In this document: positions 46,498 through 54,003 of the stretch, piece after piece | How positions within the stretch are numbered: the stretch's first letter is position 1 | How the letters are laid out: each line of letters opens with the position of its first letter | From: Lachnospiraceae bacterium | GTDB taxonomy: Bacteria; Bacillota; Clostridia; Lachnospirales; Lachnospiraceae | DNA length: 64,000 bases | Assembly: GCA_017635395.1 (NCBI GenBank) | Contig: JAGBLN010000013.1 | Location: 1 to 64,000 of the forward strand | Direction: 5' to 3' | Notes under the pieces: model-generated | Seen by the model: only the letters and a program-made list of their open reading frames with translations | The model's database searches: none | Told to the model about the DNA's origin: nothing | Made by a program: the position numbers and the translations under genes

Positions 46498-47892
46498 CTA
46501 AAAGCGTCTCCTGCGCCCTCCGGGAAATCCTCCCCCCGGAAAACCGCCACCCATGGGGAAGCCGCCTTTTCCCATGCCCTTCATCATACCTGGCATCTGC
46601 TTCATCATCTTCTGTGTCTGTTCAAACTGCTTTATAAAGCGGTTTACCACTGCTATATCCAGTCCCGCACCTGCGGCTATACGCCTCTTGCGCCTGGGAT
46701 TTAAGAGCTTGGGATTTGCCCGCTCTTCAGGTGTCATGGAAAGCACTATCGCCTCGGTCTGCTTTAACTGCTTTTCATTTACCACACTGTCCAGTTCATC
46801 CTGTGATATTGACATTCCCGGAAGCATCTTTAATATGGAAGAAATACCGCCCATATTACGCATCTGCTTCATGGACTCAAGGTAGTCGTTGAAATCAAAC
46901 TTACCTTTTTTAAGGCGTCCGGCCATTTCCTTGCCGGTCTCTTCATCTATGTCAATATTTTCCTTGGCCTTCTCGATAAGGGTAAGCACATCACCCATTC
47001 CGAGAATACGGCTTGCCATTCTGTCCGGATAGAACTGTTCAAGATCTGACAGCTTCTCTCCCATACCGACATAGAGTATGGGCTTACCAGTAACAGCCTT
47101 TACGGAAAGAGCCGCACCACCTCTGGTATCGCCATCCATCTTGGTAAGTACGATACCGGTAACACCTACCTTTTCATCAAATTCCTTTGCCACATTTACG
47201 GCATCCTGACCGGTCATGGCATCGATAACAAGCAGCGTGTTATGTACTTCAACCCGCTTTTTGATCTCACATAGCTCTTCCATCATGGACTCGTCTATGT
47301 GGAGACGGCCTGCTGTATCAAGTATCACATCACTGAAGCCATTCTTTGAAGCATGTTCTATGGCAGCCGCGGCAATATCGGCTGGCTCATGGTCTGTTCC
47401 CATGGAAAAGACTTCTATTCCCATCTTCTCGCCGTTTATCTTTAACTGGTCTATTGCCGCCGGTCTGTATACATCACAGGCAACAAGCAGAGGCTTCCTG
47501 CCCTTATTGTTCTTAAGCTTGCCGGCGATCTTTGCCGTGGTGGTAGTCTTACCTGCGCCCTGAAGACCGCTCATCATGATTACGGTAATGGCTTTGCCGG
47601 GCTGAAAACTGATTTCCGTAGTCTCAGAGCCCATAAGGGCCACCAGCTCGTCATTTACAATATTTACAACCATCTGGGCCGGATTGAGTCCGTTTAAGAC
47701 TTCACTTCCCACAGCCTTTTCTTCTACGGAGGCCACAAACTGCTTAACCACCTTGAAATTGACATCAGCTTCTAAAAGTGCCATGCGCACTTCCTTCATT
47801 GAAGCCTTTACATCAGCTTCGGTAAGCGTACCTTTGCCACGGAGGTTCTTGAATATATTCTGTAATTTTTCGCTAAGGCTTTCAAATGCCAT
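46498..47892 (-). CDS. ffh: Signal recognition particle protein Ffh
   Basis: 464 residues. N domain, G domain with GLQGAGKTT, DTAGR and TKMDGDTRGG, and a methionine-rich M domain ending in a Gly/Met/Phe-rich tail (KGMGKGGFPMGGGFPGG). It binds signal peptides and docks with FtsY, whose gene is at the other end of the window. A -10-like TATAAT lies in the AT-rich gap before it (near 47990). Confidence 0.98.
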   Translation of the reverse strand: MAFESLSEKLQNIFKNLRGKGTLTEADVKASMKEVRMALLEADVNFKVVKQFVASVEEKAVGSEVLNGLNPAQMVVNIVNDELVALMGSETTEISFQPGKAITVIMMSGLQGAGKTTTTAKIAGKLKNNKGRKPLLVACDVYRPAAIDQLKINGEKMGIEVFSMGTDHEPADIAAAAIEHASKNGFSDVILDTAGRLHIDESMMEELCEIKKRVEVHNTLLVIDAMTGQDAVNVAKEFDEKVGVTGIVLTKMDGDTRGGAALSVKAVTGKPILYVGMGEKLSDLEQFYPDRMASRILGMGDVLTLIEKAKENIDIDEETGKEMAGRLKKGKFDFNDYLESMKQMRNMGGISSILKMLPGMSISQDELDSVVNEKQLKQTEAIVLSMTPEERANPKLLNPRRKRRIAAGAGLDIAVVNRFIKQFEQTQKMMKQMPGMMKGMGKGGFPMGGGFPGGGFPGGRRRRF

Positions 47893-47914
47893 ATACTCAC
47901 CCTGAGTGCATCCT

Positions 47915-47946
47915 TATTTCTAAATTTCTGAATTTCCGAATTTCTA
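47915..47946. repeat. Imperfect 8-bp tandem repeat upstream of ffh
   Basis: Four consecutive 8-mers TATTTCTA, AATTTCTG, AATTTCCG, AATTTCTA on the plus strand, with more degenerate related units (ATTTCGTATTTCAAATA) to about 48010. It fills most of the 155-bp gap between ylxM and ffh. Confidence 0.7.
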
Positions 47947-48047
47947 ATATCTCATTTCGTATTTCAAATATATTGTTTCGAAATCTATTATACCGAATAT
48001 CTTATTTCGGGTATCATTGTCTGTCATGCATGCTGCATCTGATCCCT

Positions 48048-48362
48048 CTACAGCTCGTCTATTATCTCATCCACAAGTTTCCTGTCGTCCTCAGATGAAA
48101 GCTTTTCTTTAAGTTGCTTAAGTCTCCCCCTGTTTCTGTTAAACCTGGCTATGAGCTGAAGCTTTTCTTCATACTCCATAAGAGTCTTATCACAGCGCTT
48201 AATGATATCGTGGACTGCCTGTCTCGAAACATTCTCCTGTTCCGCTATCTCCGAAAGGGACAGATTGTCATATGCATTCGCTTCATATATGGCCTGCTGA
48301 TGCTCCGTCAGAAGAGGTCCGTAAAAATCATAAAGCAGACCGCGCTCAACTATTTTTTCCAT
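48048..48362 (-). CDS. ylxM: YlxM-type putative DNA-binding protein, SRP-associated
   Basis: 104 residues with a sigma-region-4-like helix-turn-helix (YDNLSLSEIAEQENVSRQAVHDIIKRCDKTL). ylxM next to ffh is conserved in Firmicutes. The promoter lies so close that the message would have only a few leader bases and no Shine-Dalgarno site. Confidence 0.95.
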   Translation of the reverse strand: MEKIVERGLLYDFYGPLLTEHQQAIYEANAYDNLSLSEIAEQENVSRQAVHDIIKRCDKTLMEYEEKLQLIARFNRNRGRLKQLKEKLSSEDDRKLVDEIIDEL

Positions 48363-48372
48363 AACAGACTCA

Positions 48373-48400
48373 ATTATACTGAAAAAAAGCTGTCTGTCAA
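48373..48400 (-). promoter_or_regulatory. Promoter of ylxM-ffh, near-leaderless
   Basis: TTGACA (48395-48400), 16 bases, TATAAT (48373-48378) on the minus strand. The ylxM ATG (48360-48362) starts 10 bases after the -10 box. Confidence 0.75.
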
Positions 48401-48480
48401 GTATTTTTTCTTTACAGTCTGTCTATTACAGTCTTCAGACCGGAACGGTCAAAAATAATTGTGATTTCATTTCGTTTTCC

Positions 48481-48509
48481 TTGCAAGGGTATTCTTATTT
48501 TTGTATAAT
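48481..48509 (+). promoter_or_regulatory. Promoter of the cellobiose phosphorylase gene
   Basis: TTGCAA (48481-48486), 17 bases, TATAAT (48504-48509). No clear cre or other operator was recognised near it. Confidence 0.75.
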
Positions 48510-48560
48510 TTTACTAATTGGGTGCTTTCCCAAAAACTAAATATAAAAGGAGAGAAAGGT

Positions 48561-51044
48561 ATGAAATTCGGACATTTTGATGACGCCAACAGGGAATATG
48601 TCATCACAACCCCCAGGACTCCATATCCGTGGATCAACTATCTGGGAACTCAGGGGTTCTTTTCACTGATTTCAAACACTGCAGGAGGTTATTCTTTCTA
48701 TAAAGATGCCCGTCTCCGCAGGATCACGCGTTACCGTTACAACAATGTACCCATAGATATGGGCGGCCGTTATTTCTATATTAATGACAACGGCACTATA
48801 TGGAATCCCGGCTGGTCACCCGTTAAGACGGAGCTTGACGAGTATGAGTGCCGCCACGGTATGGGATATACCATCATTACAGGTAAGAAGGCTGACCTCA
48901 AGGCACAGGTTACTTTCTTCGTTCCCCAGGATTTCTCCGGAGAAGTTCAGCAGGTTGTCCTTACCAACGAAGGCTCATCCGAAAAGTCATTCTCACTCTT
49001 CTCCTTTGCCGAGTGGTGTCTTTGGGATGCTCAGGATGACTCCAACAATTTCCAGCGTAACTTCTCTACCGGCCGTGTAGAAGTAGACGGTTCTGTTATC
49101 TATCATAAGACAGAGTACAGAGACCGCCGCGACCACTACGCATTCTACTCCGTAAACGACAGCATTGATGGCTACGATACTGACAGGGATTCCTTCATAG
49201 GCCTCTACAACGGCTTCAACAATCCTGAAGCTGTACTGGCTGACAAAGCTACCGATTCCTTTGCAGATGGCTGGGCTCCTATCGCTTCTCATTTCAAGAA
49301 GATCACACTTAAGCCCGGTGAATCCAAGACTCTTGTATTCATACTCGGCTATGTTGAGATGCCTGTTGACCAGAAGTTCGAAGCAGACGGCAAGACCATC
49401 AACAAGGTTAAGGCTAAAGAGATGATCGCCAAGTTCGATACTCCCGAGAAATTTGCAGCCGGCATGGCTGAGCTCAAGGCCTATTGGGATAAGCTTCTCG
49501 GCATCCTCAATGTTGATACTCCTGATGACAAGGTTAACCGCATGGTCAACATCTGGAATCAGTATCAGTGCATGGTTACCTTCAACCTCTCCCGCTCCGC
49601 TTCCTACTTCGAGTCAGGTATTGGCCGCGGAATGGGATTCCGTGATTCCAACCAGGATGTACTCGGTTTCGTGCACCAGATTCCCGACAGAGCTAAGGAA
49701 CGTATCATAGATATCGCTTCCACACAGTTCCCGGATGGCGGATGCTACCATCAGTACCAGCCCCTTACCAAGAAGGGTAACGCAGACATCGGCGGTGATT
49801 TCTCCGACGATCCGTTGTGGCTTATCCTTTCTGTTTCCGCATATATCAAGGAAACAGGCGACTGGGCTATCCTCGATGAAATGGTTCCTTATGATAACGA
49901 TATGTCAAAGGCTGAGACAATGCTTAAGCACCTTGATGTATCCTTCTACCACATTGTAAACAACTTAGGACCTCATGGTCTGCCTCTTGCAATGCGTGCT
50001 GACTGGAACGACTGCATCAACCTTTCCTGCTACTCAGATACACCGGGTGAATCTTTCCAGACATACACCAATCCTAAGTTTGCAGCTGAGGGCGGATATT
50101 CAAAGGTTGCAGAGTCTGTAATGGTTGCAGCACTCTTCACCTACACCGGTCCTAACTATGTTGCTATCCTTAAGCATCTTGGCAAGGATGACGAAGCTGC
50201 CAAGGCTCAGGCTGAGATCGACAAGATGAAGAAGAACATGATGGAGTCCGCATGGGACGGTGACTGGTTCCTGCGTGCATATGATGCCGAAGGCAAGAAG
50301 ATGGGTTCCAAGGAATGTGAGGAAGGCCAGATCTTTATCGAGCCCCAGGGCTTCGCTATCATGTCTGATGTAGGCAAGGATCAGGGCACAGACCTTAAGA
50401 CTCTTGCTGCTATTGATGAGAGACTCAATACCAAGTTCGGTCTCGTACTGAACAATCCTGCATTCACCAAGTACTACATACAGTACGGTGAGATTTCCAC
50501 CTATCCCGGCGGATATAAGGAAAACGCAGGTATCTTCACACATAACAATGCATGGATAATCTGTGCTGCAGCTTATGCCGGCCAGGGCGACCAGGCATTC
50601 AAGTATTATTCAGAGATTGCTCCTGCTTTCACTGAAGATACCTCCGACATCCACAAGACAGAGCCCTATGTATACGGTCAGATGATCGGCGGTAAGGATG
50701 CAGGTTCCGATATCGGACAGACCGGCAAGAACTTCGGTCAGGGAAAGAACTCCTGGCTCACCGGTACAGCTGCATGGAACATGGTAGCCATCTCCCAGTA
50801 CATCCTGGGTATTCAGGCTGATTTCGACGGACTGCGTATCGATCCTTCCATTCCTTCCGCTTGGGACGGTCTCAAGGCTACAAGGCAGTTCAGAAATGCT
50901 ACCTATGAGATAAAGGTTTCCAATCCTTCACATATATGCAAGGGCGTTAAGAGCGTTACCGTTGACGGCAATGCCATCGAGGGCAACCTTATCCCTGCAT
51001 TCAGCGACGGAAAGACACACAGCGTAGAAGTCGTTATGGGCTGA
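48561..51044 (+). CDS. Cellobiose phosphorylase, GH94
   Basis: 827 residues from [18 protein letters not shown]; the AGGAGA site fixes 48561. It has the GH94 layout: N-terminal beta-sandwich, helical linker, (alpha/alpha)6 barrel with RADWNDC near residues 480-485 carrying the catalytic acid, and a C-terminal jelly roll. It converts cellobiose and phosphate to glucose-1-phosphate and glucose in the cytoplasm. No signal peptide. Codon use is rich in C-ending codons compared with neighbours, suggesting high expression. It is a single-gene unit with its own promoter and strong terminator; no cellobiose transporter is adjacent. Confidence 0.94.
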   Translation: MKFGHFDDANREYVITTPRTPYPWINYLGTQGFFSLISNTAGGYSFYKDARLRRITRYRYNNVPIDMGGRYFYINDNGTIWNPGWSPVKTELDEYECRHGMGYTIITGKKADLKAQVTFFVPQDFSGEVQQVVLTNEGSSEKSFSLFSFAEWCLWDAQDDSNNFQRNFSTGRVEVDGSVIYHKTEYRDRRDHYAFYSVNDSIDGYDTDRDSFIGLYNGFNNPEAVLADKATDSFADGWAPIASHFKKITLKPGESKTLVFILGYVEMPVDQKFEADGKTINKVKAKEMIAKFDTPEKFAAGMAELKAYWDKLLGILNVDTPDDKVNRMVNIWNQYQCMVTFNLSRSASYFESGIGRGMGFRDSNQDVLGFVHQIPDRAKERIIDIASTQFPDGGCYHQYQPLTKKGNADIGGDFSDDPLWLILSVSAYIKETGDWAILDEMVPYDNDMSKAETMLKHLDVSFYHIVNNLGPHGLPLAMRADWNDCINLSCYSDTPGESFQTYTNPKFAAEGGYSKVAESVMVAALFTYTGPNYVAILKHLGKDDEAAKAQAEIDKMKKNMMESAWDGDWFLRAYDAEGKKMGSKECEEGQIFIEPQGFAIMSDVGKDQGTDLKTLAAIDERLNTKFGLVLNNPAFTKYYIQYGEISTYPGGYKENAGIFTHNNAWIICAAAYAGQGDQAFKYYSEIAPAFTEDTSDIHKTEPYVYGQMIGGKDAGSDIGQTGKNFGQGKNSWLTGTAAWNMVAISQYILGIQADFDGLRIDPSIPSAWDGLKATRQFRNATYEIKVSNPSHICKGVKSVTVDGNAIEGNLIPAFSDGKTHSVEVVMG

Positions 51045-51059
51045 TAAATACACACTTTA

Positions 51060-51092
51060 AAAGCTGCGGTCAGCGATGACCGCAGCTTTTTT
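51060..51092 (+). terminator. Strong terminator after cellobiose phosphorylase
   Basis: Perfect 13-bp stem AAAGCTGCGGTCA / TGACCGCAGCTTT with a GCGA loop, followed by a T-tract. Confidence 0.92.
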
Positions 51093-51205
51093 TATTATCG
51101 CACTGGCAATTTCATTGCTCTACTCGATTCTATCTCCGTATTGCCCCTGCCATTTTTCCGGCTTCTTCCGGTGATAATTCGAGATTCTTAGCCCAGGATT
51201 ATTCA

Positions 51206-51546
51206 TTATGCATCTGCAAATATAGATTTTCGTATTTCGTCTATAGAAGCTTCGTTAAGTCCGGTATATTTCATGATCTGTTCTATGGACATATTGTCCT
51301 TGAGCATGTTTTCGACAACAGCGTAATTTCGTTCAGCTTCGCCTTCCTTGCGGCCAGTCTCAAGACCGTCCTCATATCCTTCATCCCTCGCGTCCTGTAT
51401 CACAACCCATTCTTTCATATATTGCGTCCTCCAGACTTCATTCCTGCGGGCCTTCGCTACGGCGGTATCCAGCCTTTCCGTCAGTTCATCACTTGCATGA
51501 TAAACACCAGTTCGTCATAACTCTTCATCGTCTTCAGTTTACTCAT
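51206..51546 (-). pseudogene. Decayed Rpn-family (PD-(D/E)XK) nuclease gene
   Basis: An intact ribosome site (GGGAGAA) and start at 51546 encode MSKLKTMKSYDELVF, the usual Rpn N-terminus, which stops after 21 codons. In another frame the C-terminal part of the same family continues (SDELTERLDTAVAKARRNEVW, then ARDEGYEDGLETGRKEGEAE and a helical end). The catalytic core between them is missing, so an internal deletion with frameshift has destroyed the gene. The open 70-codon 3' part (51206-51418) is therefore a remnant. Confidence 0.75.
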
Positions 51547-51685
51547 ATCTTTCTCCCTTCATTTCAATTGCTGACAGGGATCAATGAGCAAACATATCTT
51601 CTTCGATCCCTGCCGGTTTTCCTGGAATCATAAGCAGGAATTTCAGAATTACAAGATTGAGCCGACGCTCTTAAGATTTTCATAA

Positions 51686-51730
51686 ATAGAAAAACTGCTT
51701 ATGCATGGATTATATCACACATAAGCAGTT
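51686..51730 (-). terminator. Terminator after the DGR target gene
   Basis: Perfect 11-bp stem AACTGCTTATG / CATAAGCAGTT (51693-51703 with 51720-51730), followed on the minus strand by TTTTTC. It ends the target gene and, with it, the DGR region. Confidence 0.85.
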
Positions 51731-51767
51731 CCGGGAATCAGATTATTTTCGATGATAAGTCTTCTTA

Positions 51768-53465
51768 TCACTTAACTTCCTCAAGCGTCACGCCTGCTTC
51801 AATGTGAGCGGCGATGCATCTAAAGCCTGCCCAGCCGTAGTCGTTAAGCATCGGTACGAGCGCTGCGCCTGCAGGTATGGTGAGTTCCTTGCGGACTCCA
51901 CCATCAAGGAAGGTAAATACCACCGTCACGTCAGATCTTAAATCGTGAGCCTCCGCTACTGCCCTGTTGAGCGACATATAATAGCCGCAGTCAAGGCGCA
52001 CCGTGCCGTTCTCAGGCGCTGTCTCTATCGCCTTCTTCATTGCGTTCATGAGCGCTGCAGTGCAGTCCTTCTCCGAGCTGTCCGCCTCATGGCCGCAGCC
52101 CTTGCAGCGGTATACATAGACACCGTTTTCATAGACGGTAGCCTCCTGCTTCAACACCCACTCATAATCATGCACATGGCGGTGTGAACTGCTGGATGAC
52201 TTGTCGGATGAATTGCCGGAACTATTATCCTTAGGCTTTGCCGGTTCTACAGGAGCTTCACCGGGCGCAGTTACTTCAGTGGGCATGCCGGCGTAATCCG
52301 ATGCATAACCTGTATGCGTATTCTCTGCTATGAGATATACGAAATAATCCTCGCCCCACTTATCAATGTCATAATCCTCCGGGAGATTGAAATACTTTCC
52401 GGCTGTATCGAATTTACCGTAACGCTCTATCACAGCGTCGTTAGTATTGCCCTGTGCCCACTCCTTATCAGTTATCATTACGGAAATACGGTCATAATCA
52501 CCCGATGCCGTATATTCGGAAAGCAGTATCTTCCTGTCATCATTTTCATCAATCATGGCAGTACCGGGGCGCACTCCCATATTCCCTGTCAAAAGCGTAA
52601 GCTTCCAGGGGTTCGTGTCCGAACCGATATTCGTTCCGTTTTCAATTGTTTCAGGCGTTACTGATTCAGATTTGCCAGCTTCGCTGGCAGATGAGAAGAT
52701 TACAGATTGCAGATTGATATTAAAAGCGGGCCGTGCGGCATAGTCGAGGAGCACATTGTAGTAGTCCACACGGCCGCCGTACCTGACGAGCCCCGCTTCG
52801 TGAGTACTGAGGGCATAGGGCGAGCGCAGCCACCAATAGCCGTTACCCCCGTTGTACACAGCTGCTTTTGTTCCGGTAATATAGTAATCAGCTTCTTCCG
52901 CTGATAAGAAAAATACTTCATCCTTATCAAGCTTACTGGTAGCAAAATCGGTATGATAATCCGACTGGGTATAAGCTCCATCATCCTTGTTTATTTGTCT
53001 GATTGCCTTCCTCTCCGGCGTATCGGTTCCAAATCCAGCATCAGCAAAAGCGACACACCAGGCCTGTGCATCACTGCCCTGATATACATTTGAATAAGGG
53101 GGTTCATTATCGAAATATACGTTACCGCGTGCACCGCCATTGCCCCACAGGTTATCGGAGAGCACGAACATGGCATTATCACCACCTGCATTATCTTTAG
53201 ATGCATCAAGCACCCTGTACATACCGTTACCGCTTTCATAGCCTGCAAGCTCAGCTGCCTTCTTGCCATACACGATCCTGTCACCGGCAGCAATACTGCC
53301 CGTGCCGAGCACCAGCACTTTGCCGTCATTTTCCGCCTGCGCAGTCATGGGCTTCGTAACGAACGCCGCACCTGCGATGACCGCAAGCTCTGATGCTATC
53401 AGCACCGATGCTGTAAGCACAGACAGCGCCCGCTTCCCCTTCATTCTTAATTGTTTTCTCTTCAT
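51768..53465 (-). CDS. Secreted DGR target protein, DUF6273-like domain with central variable region
   Basis: 565 residues, start with AAGGAGAAA. A signal peptide (basic start, hydrophobic 13-36, likely cleavage after AQA at 44) is followed by a DUF6273-like domain (about 48-258) whose end GYWWLRSPYALSTHEAGLV...AARPAFNINL is the variable region, residues 211-247. The fold is probably C-type-lectin/FGE-like. Then come a beta-rich domain (260-385), a Ser/Asn-rich linker, a small zinc-like domain (HVHDYEWVLKQEATVY..YRCKGCGHE) and a C-terminal domain of unknown fold. No LPxTG or membrane anchor is seen. It probably binds a ligand that varies, on a host, phage or other bacterium. Confidence 0.88.
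   Translation of the reverse strand: MKRKQLRMKGKRALSVLTASVLIASELAVIAGAAFVTKPMTAQAENDGKVLVLGTGSIAAGDRIVYGKKAAELAGYESGNGMYRVLDASKDNAGGDNAMFVLSDNLWGNGGARGNVYFDNEPPYSNVYQGSDAQAWCVAFADAGFGTDTPERKAIRQINKDDGAYTQSDYHTDFATSKLDKDEVFFLSAEEADYYITGTKAAVYNGGNGYWWLRSPYALSTHEAGLVRYGGRVDYYNVLLDYAARPAFNINLQSVIFSSASEAGKSESVTPETIENGTNIGSDTNPWKLTLLTGNMGVRPGTAMIDENDDRKILLSEYTASGDYDRISVMITDKEWAQGNTNDAVIERYGKFDTAGKYFNLPEDYDIDKWGEDYFVYLIAENTHTGYASDYAGMPTEVTAPGEAPVEPAKPKDNSSGNSSDKSSSSSHRHVHDYEWVLKQEATVYENGVYVYRCKGCGHEADSSEKDCTAALMNAMKKAIETAPENGTVRLDCGYYMSLNRAVAEAHDLRSDVTVVFTFLDGGVRKELTIPAGAALVPMLNDYGWAGFRCIAAHIEAGVTLEEVK
52673..52689 (-). other. Hairpin downstream of VR, DGR-type
   Basis: On the coding strand TGCCAGC-GAA-GCTGGCA forms a perfect 7-bp stem 36 bp after the 3' end of VR. 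In known DGRs a hairpin/cruciform shortly downstream of VR raises retrohoming efficiency. The distance here is larger than in the Bordetella phage element. Confidence 0.5.
52726..52834 (-). repeat. DGR variable repeat (VR)
   Basis: 109 bp, aligned without gaps to the template repeat at 55317-55425. 19 positions differ; on the coding strand 18 of them are adenines in TR (A to C, G or T). The 5' 23 bases and the 3' end GCCGCACGGCCCGC are identical and would include the IMH-type priming end. VR changes 14 residues of the target: 219, 220, 222, 223, 228, 229, 232, 234-236 and 239-242, all but one Asn, Lys or Glu codons of the AAY type in TR. Confidence 0.95.
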
Positions 53466-53509
53466 TAATTTTTCTCCTTCTTTGTGATAGATTAAAATCC
53501 TGCGGATTT

Positions 53510-53538
53510 ATTGTACACTATTTTGCCGGATTTTTCCA
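53510..53538 (-). promoter_or_regulatory. Probable promoter of the DGR target gene
   Basis: TGGAAA (53533-53538), 17 bases, TACAAT (53510-53515) on the minus strand. The target gene thus has its own transcription start, separate from the RT. Confidence 0.55.
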
Positions 53539-53560
53539 GCTTTTCCGTGGCGGGGGCTAT

Positions 53561-53589
53561 TTGACAAAATTTGAAATGAGTGTTAGAAT
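53561..53589 (+). promoter_or_regulatory. Promoter of the antisense RNA
   Basis: Consensus TTGACA (53561-53566), 17 bases, TAGAAT (53584-53589) on the plus strand, in a region with no plus-strand gene. Confidence 0.75.
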
Positions 53590-53595
53590 TTAGGC

Positions 53596-53680
53596 ATAAA
53601 AAAGTGCTACCGATAGACGGTCAGCCCAGAGTTTAGTTACAAAAGTAACCGCAATCCTTTGGCGTGGGGCGGTTATTTTT
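53596..53680 (+). ncRNA. Antisense RNA, candidate type I antitoxin
   Basis: About 85 bases from the promoter at 53561-53589 to a terminator with stem TAACCGC / GCGGTTA (53646-53652 with 53669-53675) and T-tract. Its 3' end overlaps the 3' end of the toxin message, as in txpA/RatA and par-type loci. Near its 5' end GTGCTACC and ACGGT form a small hairpin that also occurs in the toxin leader. Confidence 0.6.
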
Positions 53681-53774
53681 GTGTCTTACCGTGATGAAAA
53701 CCAATCACATATCCGATACTAAAGCAGGCTGCCGCAAAAGCCAGCACCGCTATAAGACCTTCCATCGTCAGCAT
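53673..53774 (-). CDS. Small hydrophobic peptide, holin-like type I toxin candidate
   Basis: 33 residues, ATG at 53772-53774, TAA at 53673-53675, preceded by AAAGGAGGG. The product (MLTMEGLIAVLAFAAACFSI...GFHHGKTQK) is a single membrane helix with a short basic tail, like the holin-like toxins of Firmicute type I systems. It has its own promoter and a structured leader of about 148 bases, and meets the antisense RNA tail to tail. Known relatives kill or arrest cells by membrane damage; that is not shown here. Confidence 0.65.
   Translation of the reverse strand: MLTMEGLIAVLAFAAACFSIGYVIGFHHGKTQK
53724..53762. repeat. 39-bp direct repeat, copy inside the toxin gene
   Basis: 38 of 39 bases identical to 53965-54003 (one C/T difference). 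This copy encodes the hydrophobic core of the small toxin. Confidence 0.9.
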
Positions 53775-53928
53775 TCCATACGCCCTCCTTTCTCCCAAAA
53801 AGCAAAACAAAAACGCATGCCTTAACTCTGGGTGATCTGTCCGGGGAAACTCCGGAAAAGAATTTGGAGAGTCACAGCCCTCCGGAATGAAGGGCTAACC
53901 GCCTACCGTGTATGGTAGCACCGTTAAG

Positions 53929-53957
53929 ACTATAACACATTTTGCCTGAAAAAGCAA
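53929..53957 (-). promoter_or_regulatory. Promoter of the toxin message
   Basis: TTGCTT (53952-53957), 17 bases, TATAGT (53929-53934) on the minus strand. The start near 53922 gives a leader that begins ACGGTGCTACC and holds several stems, including TAGCCCT...AGGGCT. Confidence 0.7.
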
Positions 53958-53964
53958 GTGCCGT

Positions 53965-54003
53965 GCAGGCTGCCGCAAAAGCCAGCACCGCCATAAGACC
54001 TTC
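53965..54003. repeat. 39-bp direct repeat, truncated toxin copy behind the RT gene
   Basis: Second copy of 53724-53762. It abuts the RT stop codon (its first base on the minus strand is the last base of TAG). It has no start codon and no tail, so it is a toxin-gene fragment left by duplication or recombination. Confidence 0.85.

Noticed and set aside
52700..52984. Open frame of 94 codons over the VR region on the minus strand
   Set aside because: A shadow in another frame of the target gene, which has signal peptide, ribosome site and DUF6273-like sequence.
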